Assembly: GCF_029051685.1 (NCBI RefSeq)
Contig: NZ_JAACFT010000030.1
Location: 43,607-107,606, forward strand
Reading direction: 5' to 3'
Length of the DNA stretch: 64,000 nucleotides
Origin: Bradyrhizobium sp. CSA207
GTDB taxonomy: Bacteria > Pseudomonadota > Alphaproteobacteria > Rhizobiales > Xanthobacteraceae
The notes under the pieces are model-generated. The model was not told the origin of the DNA. It ran no database searches and saw nothing but the letters and a program-made list of their open reading frames with translations. Of the stretch, positions 1 to 8,460 are shown piece after piece. The number at the start of each line of letters is the position of its first letter. The stretch's first letter is position 1. A program made the position numbers and the translations under genes.

Positions 1-1
1 G

Positions 2-571
2 CCGCTGAAGCAAGCCTGGGAGTGGGGTTTTTCGGGCGTGATGGTGCGCGGCTCGGGCGCGGCCTGGGACCTGCGCAAGTCGCAGCCTTATGAGTGCTAC
101 GCCGAAATGGATTTCGACATCCCGATCGGCAAGAACGGCGACTGCTACGACCGCTATCTGATCCGCATGGAAGAGATGCGTCAGTCGGTACGCATCATGA
201 AGCAGTGCCTCCAGAAGCTGAAGGCGCCGGAGGGGCAGGGGCCCGTCGTCGTCGAGGACAACAAGGTCGCGCCGCCGCGCCGCGGCGAGATGAAGCGCTC
301 AATGGAAGCGCTGATCCATCACTTCAAGCTCTACACCGAAGGCGTCCACGTGCCGGCCGGCGAGGTCTATGCCGCGGTCGAGGCGCCCAAGGGCGAGTTC
401 GGCGTCTATCTCGTTTCCGACGGCAGCAACAAGCCCTACAAGTGCAAGATCCGTGCGCCGGGGTTTGCGCATCTTCAGGCCATGGATCACATCTGCCGCG
501 GCCATCTGCTCGCAGACGTCTCGGCGATCCTCGGCTCGCTCGATATCGTGTTCGGAGAGGTCGATCGGTGA
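2..571 (+). CDS. nuoD: NADH-quinone oxidoreductase subunit D (3' part)
   Basis: C-terminal about 190 residues of the 49-kDa-type subunit of respiratory complex I, a peripheral-arm protein that helps form the quinone-binding site. The frame is open from base 2, so the gene starts upstream of the window. Visible family signatures are RGSGAAWDLRK, the YDRYLIRMEEM stretch, the EAPKGEFGVYLVSDG block and the terminal GSLDIVFGEVDR. The stop codon overlaps the next ATG by one base, which suggests translational coupling. It is followed by the rest of the nuo operon, although a methyltransferase gene intervenes before nuoE. Confidence 0.97.
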   Translation, partial: PLKQAWEWGFSGVMVRGSGAAWDLRKSQPYECYAEMDFDIPIGKNGDCYDRYLIRMEEMRQSVRIMKQCLQKLKAPEGQGPVVVEDNKVAPPRRGEMKRSMEALIHHFKLYTEGVHVPAGEVYAAVEAPKGEFGVYLVSDGSNKPYKCKIRAPGFAHLQAMDHICRGHLLADVSAILGSLDIVFGEVDR

Positions 572-1545
572 TGGCGCAGGCGCCGATCCAGTTTGACCGT
601 GCCTCGGGGGCCCTTGAAGGGGCCAACCTGTGGGAGCGGACGGCTGCCTTGGCGCTGGTGACGGGATCGAAGATCTCGTCGCACTTCTCGCACATGGGCT
701 ATATCGCCTGCGCCAACCTGCTGCGGAAAACGCTGCCCGAGCGCAACATTGCGATCAAGCTCAACCCCGACGCCGTGTTCGAATTTCCCTACGGCGACGG
801 CTATTGGAGCAAGCTGCTCAACCGCTCCTACAATTACGAGGACGAGCTCGAGTTGTTGTTCGTGGACTCCATCGATGTCGACTACACGTTGCTCGATTGC
901 GGCGCCAATTACGGCTACTGGTCGGTGCTGGTCTCGAGCAAGCCGTTCGGCGCCCACAAGGCGATCGCGATCGAGCCGTCAGGGCAGAACTATCCGAAGC
1001 TTGCTAACAATGCCCGCGTCAACGGCAACCGTTTCGAGACCATGAAATGCGCGATCGGCGCGGCCCGCGGCACCGCGCGGCTGTCTGGCACCAAGCATGA
1101 GGCCTTCAGTATCGCCGGCGATAATGCGGCGGGCGAGGAGGTCCCGGTCATCGCGCTGGACAATTTGATCGATGACGGCAAGGTCGCGGGCACCGGCAAA
1201 TATCTGATCAAGCTCGACGTCGAGGGCGTCGAGATCGAGGCGATCAAGGGCGGCGCCCGGCTGCTTGAGGCCGACAGCGTCATCATGTGCGAGGAGCACG
1301 GCAGCGATCCGACCCACGCGGTGTCGCGCTTCATCCTCGAGCAGACCCCGCTGAAGCTGATCGTGTTCGATCCGCGCAGCAACCGGATGGAGACCGTGAC
1401 CGAGCTGTCGATCCTCGATCGCATCAAGGTCTCGACCCACGTCGGCTACAACGTTTTCGGCACCGCAAGCGCATTCTGGCAGGACAGGATCGATGCCCTG
1501 AATGCCAAGAACCTGAATGCCAAGTCCGCGCGCCGCATGCAGTGA
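571..1545 (+). CDS. FkbM-family SAM-dependent methyltransferase embedded in the nuo operon
   Basis: Predicted 324-residue methyltransferase. The SAM-binding motif DCGANYGYWSVLV lies around residues 110-122. The family hallmark LDVEGVEIEAIKGG follows around residues 208-221. FkbM enzymes usually methylate oxygen on small molecules or sugars; the substrate here is unknown. The start was placed at the ATG that overlaps the nuoD stop (TGATG). An upstream in-frame extension exists but only shadows nuoD. The gene sits between nuoD and nuoE on the same strand with 12 bases to nuoE, so it should be co-transcribed with complex I. No signal peptide or membrane segment is seen. A role in modifying a complex I subunit, lipid or quinone is only an inference from position. 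Confidence 0.85.
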   Translation: MAQAPIQFDRASGALEGANLWERTAALALVTGSKISSHFSHMGYIACANLLRKTLPERNIAIKLNPDAVFEFPYGDGYWSKLLNRSYNYEDELELLFVDSIDVDYTLLDCGANYGYWSVLVSSKPFGAHKAIAIEPSGQNYPKLANNARVNGNRFETMKCAIGAARGTARLSGTKHEAFSIAGDNAAGEEVPVIALDNLIDDGKVAGTGKYLIKLDVEGVEIEAIKGGARLLEADSVIMCEEHGSDPTHAVSRFILEQTPLKLIVFDPRSNRMETVTELSILDRIKVSTHVGYNVFGTASAFWQDRIDALNAKNLNAKSARRMQ

Positions 1546-1557
1546 GAGATTGAAGAT

Positions 1558-2169
1558 ATGTCCGTCCGCCGATTAGCACCGAAGGAAGTCCAGCCCGCGA
1601 GCTTTGCGTTCACGGAGGAGAACCTCGCGTTCGCCAAGCAGCAGATCGCGAAATATCCGGCCGGACGCCAGGCTTCGGCTGTGATTGCGATCCTCTGGCG
1701 CGCGCAGGAGCAACACGAGGGCTGGGTCTCGGAAGCCGCGATCCGCGTCGTCGCCGACATGCTCGACATGCCCTATATCCGCGTGCTCGAGGTTGCGACC
1801 TTCTACACGATGTTCCAGCTCGCTCCTGTCGGCAAGAAGGCCCACGTCCAGGTCTGCGGCACCACGCCGTGCCGCCTGCGCGGGGCCGAGGACCTGATCC
1901 ATGTCTGCGAGAGCCGGATCCATCACGATCCCTTCCATCTCTCCAAGGACGGCAATTTCAGCTGGGAAGAGGTGGAGTGCCTGGGGGCCTGCGTGAACGC
2001 GCCGATGGTCTTGATCGGCAAGGACACCTATGAGGACCTGACCAAGGAGAGCTTTGGCAAGGTGCTCGACGGCTTCGCTTCGGGCAATCCGCCCAAGCCC
2101 GGTCCGCAGAACGGCCGCCAGTTCTCGGCGCCGATCGGCGGGCCGACGACGCTGAAGGAGACCACCTGA
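1558..2169 (+). CDS. nuoE: NADH-quinone oxidoreductase subunit E (24-kDa type)
   Basis: 203-residue peripheral-arm subunit that carries the [2Fe-2S] cluster N1a. The thioredoxin-like domain has the four cluster cysteines at about C100, C105, C141 and C145 (VCGTTPC and ECLGACV). The helical N-terminal part with LPYIRVLEVATFYTMF-like sequence is typical. The C-terminal tail (NGRQFSAPIGGPTTLKETT) is the usual alphaproteobacterial extension. It works with NuoF in the NADH-oxidising module. The stop codon overlaps the ATG of the next small gene. Confidence 0.97.
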   Translation: MSVRRLAPKEVQPASFAFTEENLAFAKQQIAKYPAGRQASAVIAILWRAQEQHEGWVSEAAIRVVADMLDMPYIRVLEVATFYTMFQLAPVGKKAHVQVCGTTPCRLRGAEDLIHVCESRIHHDPFHLSKDGNFSWEEVECLGACVNAPMVLIGKDTYEDLTKESFGKVLDGFASGNPPKPGPQNGRQFSAPIGGPTTLKETT

Positions 2170-2375
2170 TGGGTGATCTCGCGAGACCGGAAGCGGGGAG
2201 GGGCGACGCCATGAAGAAATGGGGCTTCATCGCCTTGCATGCCGCCGTGGCGGCCACGTTCATTTTCCTGCTTCAGCGCTTCACGATGAGCGCGTCGCTG
2301 GAATCCAGTCTGCTCTGGGCGCTGACCTTCGCCGTCTGCGCGGCCGGGCTTGCCTACAAGCAAGCCAACCGTTGA
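2169..2375 (+). CDS. small two-helix membrane protein between nuoE and nuoF
   Basis: 68-residue protein with two hydrophobic segments, roughly residues 18-36 (FIALHAAVAATFIFLLQRF) and 46-62. The ATG overlaps the nuoE stop. A second start at 2211 (MKKWGFIAL) would remove a non-hydrophobic 14-residue leader and is equally plausible. nuoF begins 15 bases after the stop, so the gene lies in the operon. I do not recognise a family. Its position fits an accessory or assembly protein of the NADH module, but this is inference. The gene is absent from the textbook E. coli nuo operon. Confidence 0.7.
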   Translation: MGDLARPEAGRGDAMKKWGFIALHAAVAATFIFLLQRFTMSASLESSLLWALTFAVCAAGLAYKQANR

Positions 2376-2390
2376 TCGGAAAGCACTGAA

Positions 2391-3716
<1,326 letters not shown>

Positions 3717-3721
3717 GAAGA

Positions 3722-5797
3722 ATGACCAAGCTCATCATCGACGGCAAAGAGATCGATGTCCCGCCGGAGTACACGCTGCTCCAGGCGTGCGAGGCCGCCG
3801 GCGCCGAGATTCCGCGCTTTTGCTATCACGAGCGGCTGTCGATCGCCGGCAACTGCCGGATGTGCCTCGTCGAAGTGAAGGGCGGCCCGAAGCCGGTCGC
3901 CAGCTGCGCCTGGGGCGTGCGTGACTGCCGTCCGGGTCCCAAGGGCGAGCCGCCGGAAATCTCCACGCGTTCGCCGATGGTGAAGAAGGCACGCGAAGGC
4001 GTGATGGAATTCCTGCTGATCAACCATCCGCTGGACTGCCCGATCTGCGACCAGGGCGGCGAGTGCGATCTCCAGGATCAGGCGATGGGCTATGGTGTCG
4101 ACACCAGCCGCTTCGCCGAGAACAAGCGCGCGGTCGAGGATAAATATCTCGGCGCGCTGGTCAAGACCTCGATGAACCGCTGCATCCAGTGCACGCGCTG
4201 CGTCCGCTTCTCGGCGGAAGTCGCCGGCGCCCCCGAGATGGGCGCCACCGGCCGCGGCGAGGACATGGAGATCACGACCTATCTCGAGCACGCGCTGAGC
4301 TCGGAACTCCAGGGCAACCTCGTCGACATCTGCCCGGTCGGTGCGCTGACCTCGAAGCCTTACGCCTTCGCCGCCCGCCCGTGGGAGCTCGGCAAGACCC
4401 AGTCGATCGACGTGATGGACGGCATCGGCTCGGCGATCCGGGTCGATACCCGCGGCCGCGAGGTGATGCGTATCCTGCCGCGCATCAATGAGGCCGTGAA
4501 CGAGGAGTGGATCTCCGACAAGACCCGTCACGTCGTCGACGGCCTGCGCACCCAGCGTCTCGACCGTCCCTATATCCGCGAAGCCGGCAAGCTGCGCGCG
4601 GCGAGCTGGCAGGAGGCCTTTGCCGCGATCGCCGCCAAGGCGGCGCGCACCGACGGCAAGCGGATCGGCGCGATCGCGGGCGATCTCGCCGGCGTCGAAG
4701 AGATGTTCGCGCTGAAGGACCTGCTGGCAAAATACGGCTCGGGCAATCTGGCGGTGCAGGGCGGCGACGCCTTCGATCCCGCGCTCGGCCGCGGCTCCTA
4801 CATCTTCAATCCGACCCTGGTGGGCGTCGAGCAGGCCGATGCGCTGCTGATCATCGGCTCTAATCCGCGGAAGGAGGCGGCCGTGTTCAACGCCCGCATC
4901 CGCAAGCGCTGGCGCGCCGGCGGCTTCAAGGTCGGCGTGATCGGCGCCAAGGCCGACCTGACCTATACTTACGACCATCTCGGCGCGGGCACCGACACCC
5001 TCGGTGAGCTCGCGGCCGGCAAGCACTCCTTCATGGACGTGCTGAAGAACGCCAAGAATCCGATCATCCTGGTCGGGGCGGGCGCGGCCTCGCGTCATGA
5101 CGGCGCCGCCATTCTCGCCAGCGCCGCCAACCTCGCGCTCGATGTCGGCGCGGTCAAGGACGGCTGGAACGGCTTTGGCGTGCTGCACGAGAGCGCCTCG
5201 CGCGTCGGCGCGCTCGATATCGGCTTCGTCGCGGGTCCCGGCGGGCTGAATGCGGCGCAGATGACGACGTTCGGTACGCTCGACCTCTTGTTCCTGCTCG
5301 GCGCCGACGAGATCAAGGCGCCGGACGGCACCTTCGTCGTCTATATCGGCACCCATGGCGACCGCGGCGCCCATCGCGCCGACGTGATCCTGCCGGCGGC
5401 CGCCTATACCGAGAAGTCCGCGATCTACGTCAACACCGAAGGTCGCGTGCAGATGACCGGCCGCGCCGCGTTCCCGCCGGGCGAGGCCCGCGAGGATTGG
5501 GCGATTATCCGCGCGCTGTCGGAAGCGCTCGGCAAGAAGCTCGGCTATGACTCGCTGTCCGCGTTGCGCCAGGCGATCTTCAAGGCAGTGCCGCATTTGA
5601 TCCGTCTCGATCAGATCGAGGCCGGCTCCGTCGACCAGATCAAGAAGCTGGCGGGGAAGGGCGGCACGACGGAGAAGACGCCGTTCAAGCCGCTCGTCGA
5701 GGACTTCTATTTGACCAACCCAATCGCGCGTGCGTCCGCCGTGATGGCGGAATGCTCGCGGCTTGCCTCCGGGCAGATGCTGACCGCAGCGGAGTGA
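3722..5797 (+). CDS. nuoG: NADH-quinone oxidoreductase subunit G (75-kDa type)
   Basis: 691-residue iron-sulphur subunit that passes electrons from NuoEF towards the quinone module. The N-terminal ferredoxin domain carries [2Fe-2S] cysteines in CYHERLSIAGNCRMC. A histidine-ligated [4Fe-4S] site follows (HPLDCPICDQGGEC). A further [4Fe-4S] site uses NRCIQCTRC together with DICPVGALTSKPYAF. The C-terminal half is the degenerate molybdopterin-oxidoreductase-like domain, as in other alphaproteobacteria. AGGAAG precedes the ATG closely. The gene is tightly packed with nuoF and nuoH. Confidence 0.98.
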   Translation: MTKLIIDGKEIDVPPEYTLLQACEAAGAEIPRFCYHERLSIAGNCRMCLVEVKGGPKPVASCAWGVRDCRPGPKGEPPEISTRSPMVKKAREGVMEFLLINHPLDCPICDQGGECDLQDQAMGYGVDTSRFAENKRAVEDKYLGALVKTSMNRCIQCTRCVRFSAEVAGAPEMGATGRGEDMEITTYLEHALSSELQGNLVDICPVGALTSKPYAFAARPWELGKTQSIDVMDGIGSAIRVDTRGREVMRILPRINEAVNEEWISDKTRHVVDGLRTQRLDRPYIREAGKLRAASWQEAFAAIAAKAARTDGKRIGAIAGDLAGVEEMFALKDLLAKYGSGNLAVQGGDAFDPALGRGSYIFNPTLVGVEQADALLIIGSNPRKEAAVFNARIRKRWRAGGFKVGVIGAKADLTYTYDHLGAGTDTLGELAAGKHSFMDVLKNAKNPIILVGAGAASRHDGAAILASAANLALDVGAVKDGWNGFGVLHESASRVGALDIGFVAGPGGLNAAQMTTFGTLDLLFLLGADEIKAPDGTFVVYIGTHGDRGAHRADVILPAAAYTEKSAIYVNTEGRVQMTGRAAFPPGEAREDWAIIRALSEALGKKLGYDSLSALRQAIFKAVPHLIRLDQIEAGSVDQIKKLAGKGGTTEKTPFKPLVEDFYLTNPIARASAVMAECSRLASGQMLTAAE

Positions 5798-5801
5798 GCT
5801 G

Positions 5802-6869
5802 ATGGAATTCTTCGAAAGCGCATTCTGGACCGGCTTCCTCTGGCCGCTGATCATCATGATCGCGCAGAGCGTGCTGGTGCTCGTCGTGCTGCTGGTCGCG
5901 ATCGCCTACATTCTGCTCGCCGACCGCAAGATCTGGGCGGCGGTGCAGATCCGGCGCGGCCCGAACGTGGTCGGCCCCTGGGGCCTGTTCCAGTCCTTCG
6001 CCGATCTGCTGAAGTTCGTACTGAAGGAGCCGATTATCCCGTCCGGCGCCAACAAGGGCGTATTCCTGCTGGCGCCCCTGGTGTCCTGCGTGCTCGCGCT
6101 TGCGGCCTGGGCGGTGATCCCGACCAATCTCGGCTGGGTGATCTCCGACATCAATGTCGGCATCCTCTTCATCTTTGCGATCTCGTCGCTGTCGATCTAC
6201 GGCATCATCATGGCCGGCTGGTCGTCGAACTCGAAATACCCGTTCCTGGCCGCGCTGCGCTCGGCGGCGCAGATGGTGTCCTATGAGGTCTCCATCGGCT
6301 TCGTCATCATCACGGTGCTGCTCTGCGCCGGCACGCTGAACCTGTCGGCGGTCGTCGAGGCGCAGCATGCGCGCGGCCTCGCCAGTCTGATCGGGCTGCC
6401 GCAGCTCACCATCCTGAACTGGTACGTCTGGCCGCTGTTCCCGATGTTCGTGGTGTTCTACGTCTCGGCGCTGGCGGAGACCAACCGTCCGCCCTTCGAC
6501 CTCGTCGAAGCGGAGTCAGAGCTCGTCGCCGGCTTCATGGTCGAGTACGGATCGACACCGTATCTGCTGTTCATGCTCGGCGAGTATGTCGCGATCGTCA
6601 CGATGTGCGCGATGGCCACGATCCTGTTCCTCGGAGGCTGGCTGCCGCCGGTGGACCTGCCGCCCTTCAACTGGGTGCCGGGGATCATCTGGTTCTCGCT
6701 CAAAGTGTTCTTCATGTTCTTCCTGTTCGCGATGGCAAAGGCGATCGTGCCGCGCTACCGCTATGATCAACTGATGCGCCTCGGCTGGAAGGTATTCCTG
6801 CCGCTGTCGCTGGCGATGGTGATCGTGGTGGCGGGCGTGCTGCATTTCGCCGGCATCGCGCCGAAGTGA
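5802..6869 (+). CDS. nuoH: NADH-quinone oxidoreductase subunit H
   Basis: 355-residue membrane subunit with about eight transmembrane helices that links the peripheral arm to the proton-pumping arm and lines the quinone cavity. Characteristic stretches are ADRKIWAAVQIRRGPNVVGP in the first loop and the conserved acidic quinone-site loop ETNRPPFDLVEAESELVAG near residues 226-244. It starts 4 bases after the nuoG stop. Its stop overlaps a possible GTG start of nuoI. Confidence 0.98.
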   Translation: MEFFESAFWTGFLWPLIIMIAQSVLVLVVLLVAIAYILLADRKIWAAVQIRRGPNVVGPWGLFQSFADLLKFVLKEPIIPSGANKGVFLLAPLVSCVLALAAWAVIPTNLGWVISDINVGILFIFAISSLSIYGIIMAGWSSNSKYPFLAALRSAAQMVSYEVSIGFVIITVLLCAGTLNLSAVVEAQHARGLASLIGLPQLTILNWYVWPLFPMFVVFYVSALAETNRPPFDLVEAESELVAGFMVEYGSTPYLLFMLGEYVAIVTMCAMATILFLGGWLPPVDLPPFNWVPGIIWFSLKVFFMFFLFAMAKAIVPRYRYDQLMRLGWKVFLPLSLAMVIVVAGVLHFAGIAPK

Positions 6870-6877
6870 GGGCCGTC

Positions 6878-7372
6878 ATGGGTATCAACATCAACGCCAC
6901 TGCACGCTCGCTTCTGCTGTCGGAATTCGTCTCGGCGTTCTTCCTCGCCATGCGCTATTTCTTCCAGCCGAAGCCGACGCTGAACTATCCATTCGAGAAG
7001 GGGCCGATCTCGCCGCGCTTCCGCGGCGAGCACGCGCTGCGCCGCTATCCGAACGGGGAAGAGCGCTGCATCGCCTGCAAGCTGTGCGAGGCGATCTGTC
7101 CTGCGCAGGCCATCACCATCGAGGCCGGCCCGCGTCGCAACGACGGCACCCGCCGCACGGTGCGCTACGACATCGACATGGTGAAGTGCATCTATTGCGG
7201 CCTCTGCCAGGAGGCCTGTCCGGTCGACGCCATCGTCGAAGGTCCGAACTTCGAGTTCGCGACCGAGACCCGCGAGGAGCTTTACTATGACAAGGCCAAG
7301 CTGCTCGCCAATGGCGACCGCTGGGAACGCGAGATCGCCAAAGCGATCGAGCTCGACGCGCCGTACCGGTGA
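6878..7372 (+). CDS. nuoI: NADH-quinone oxidoreductase subunit I
   Basis: 164-residue ferredoxin-like subunit with two [4Fe-4S] clusters (N6a and N6b). The cysteines are at about 64, 67, 70 and 74 (CIACKLCEAICP) and at 104, 107, 110 and 114 (CIYCGLCQEACP). An amphipathic N-terminal helix anchors it at the membrane. I chose the ATG at 6878, preceded by GTGAGG, because the protein then begins MGININATARS as in relatives. A GTG at 6866 would add four residues. The palindromic element that separates nuoI from nuoJ begins 23 bases downstream. Confidence 0.97.
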   Translation: MGININATARSLLLSEFVSAFFLAMRYFFQPKPTLNYPFEKGPISPRFRGEHALRRYPNGEERCIACKLCEAICPAQAITIEAGPRRNDGTRRTVRYDIDMVKCIYCGLCQEACPVDAIVEGPNFEFATETREELYYDKAKLLANGDRWEREIAKAIELDAPYR

Positions 7373-7381
7373 GATGAGAGC

Positions 7382-7513
7382 ATGATCCTTCCCGCCACCT
7401 CCTCGTCATTCCGGGGCGCGCGAAGCGCGAACCCGGAATCTCGCGCCACAACCTCTAGATTCCGGGTTCGCGGGCTTTGCCCGCGCCCCGGAATGACGGG
7501 GAATGCCCAATGA
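7382..7513 (+). other. 43-codon leader ORF created by the element between nuoI and nuoJ
   Basis: An ATG at 7382 opens a reading frame through the palindromic element and stops at TGA 7511-7513, which overlaps the nuoJ ATG (7510) as ATGA. The first 14 bases are identical to the first 14 bases of nuoJ, so this ATG looks like the original nuoJ start before the insertion. Whether it is translated is unknown. If it is, it would couple nuoJ translation to ribosomes that start at the old initiation site. Confidence 0.45.
7396..7509. mobile_element. palindromic element with 14-bp flanking duplication, inserted at the nuoJ start
   Basis: A 114-bp GC-rich element. Its outer arms (7405-7420 and 7482-7497) are a perfect 16-bp inverted repeat, and its inner arms (7428-7441 and 7457-7470) are a perfect 14-bp one. 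It is flanked by a 14-bp direct repeat, 7382-7395 and 7510-7523 (ATGATCCTTCCCGC), which looks like a target duplication. The palindrome resembles widespread Bradyrhizobium intergenic repeats as I remember them. It carries no coding capacity of its own and would need a transposase in trans. Its right end (ACGGGG, 7496-7501) now supplies the Shine-Dalgarno-like sequence of nuoJ. Confidence 0.75.
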
Positions 7514-8148
7514 TCCTTCCCGCGCTGTTCTTCTATCTGTTCGCCGCCGTCTGCGTCGCCTCGGCGGTGATGGTGATTGTCTCGCGCAATCCCGTGCACT
7601 CGGTGCTGTACCTGATCCTGGCGTTCGTCAACGCCTCCGGCCTGTTCGTGCTGATGGGCGCCGAATTCCTGGCGATGATCCTGATCGTCGTCTACGTCGG
7701 CGCGGTCGCGGTGCTGTTCCTGTTCGTGATCATGATGCTCGACGTCGATTTCCTCGAGCTGCGCGAGGGCTTCATCGAGTATTTGCCGATCGGCCTGGTG
7801 ATCGGCGGCATCTTCCTGTTCGAACTGCTGCTTACCGTCGGCTTCTGGGTCATCAATCCCGGCGTCGCCAAGACCATCACGGCGGCGATCCCGGCCAACG
7901 TCTCCAACACCGAGGCGCTCGGGCTCGTGCTCTATACGAAGTACATCCACTACTTCCAGCTCGCAGGCATGGTGCTGCTGGTTGCGATGATCGGCGCCAT
8001 CGTGCTGACGCTGCGCCACAAGGCGAGCGTGAAGCGGCAGGACATCAACGTTCAGAACGCGCGCACGCCCGAAATGGCGATGGCGATGCGCAAGGTGGCG
8101 CCGGGGCAGGGGCTCTCGGATGCCGATGCGGCGGAGTGGGTGAAATGA
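7510..8148 (+). CDS. nuoJ: NADH-quinone oxidoreductase subunit J
   Basis: 212-residue membrane-arm subunit with five transmembrane helices. The third helix contains the conserved stretch ILIVVYVGAVAVLFLFVIMML. I chose ATG 7510 because the protein then begins MILPALFFYLFAA as expected. Upstream in-frame codons (from 7477) lie inside the palindromic element. ACGGGG, 8 bases before the ATG, comes from that element. The stop overlaps the nuoK start (ATGA). Confidence 0.97.
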   Translation: MILPALFFYLFAAVCVASAVMVIVSRNPVHSVLYLILAFVNASGLFVLMGAEFLAMILIVVYVGAVAVLFLFVIMMLDVDFLELREGFIEYLPIGLVIGGIFLFELLLTVGFWVINPGVAKTITAAIPANVSNTEALGLVLYTKYIHYFQLAGMVLLVAMIGAIVLTLRHKASVKRQDINVQNARTPEMAMAMRKVAPGQGLSDADAAEWVK

Positions 8149-8453
8149 CGATCGGGCTCGGACATTATCTGGCGGTTGGCGCGATCCTGTTCACGCTCGG
8201 CATCCTCGGCATCTTCCTGAACCGCAAGAACATCATCGTCATCCTGATGTCGATCGAGCTGATCCTGCTCTCGGTCAACGTCAATCTGGTGGCGTTCTCG
8301 ACCTTCCTCGGCGACATCGTCGGCCAGGTCTTCGCGCTGCTGGTGCTGACGGTCGCGGCTGCGGAAGCTGCGATCGGTCTCGCCATCCTGGTGGTCTATT
8401 TCCGCAACCGCGGCTCGATCGCGGTTGAGGACGTCAATCTGATGAAGGGTTAA
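8145..8453 (+). CDS. nuoK: NADH-quinone oxidoreductase subunit K
   Basis: 102-residue membrane-arm subunit with three transmembrane helices. The conserved glutamates of the proton path are visible in SIELILLSVNVNLVAF and in AAAEAAIGLAILVVYFR. The ATG at 8145 overlaps the nuoJ stop. A long alternative frame that starts at 7503 merely reads antiphase through nuoJ. nuoL follows after 7 bases. Confidence 0.98.
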   Translation: MTIGLGHYLAVGAILFTLGILGIFLNRKNIIVILMSIELILLSVNVNLVAFSTFLGDIVGQVFALLVLTVAAAEAAIGLAILVVYFRNRGSIAVEDVNLMKG

Positions 8454-8460
8454 CCCAGCT

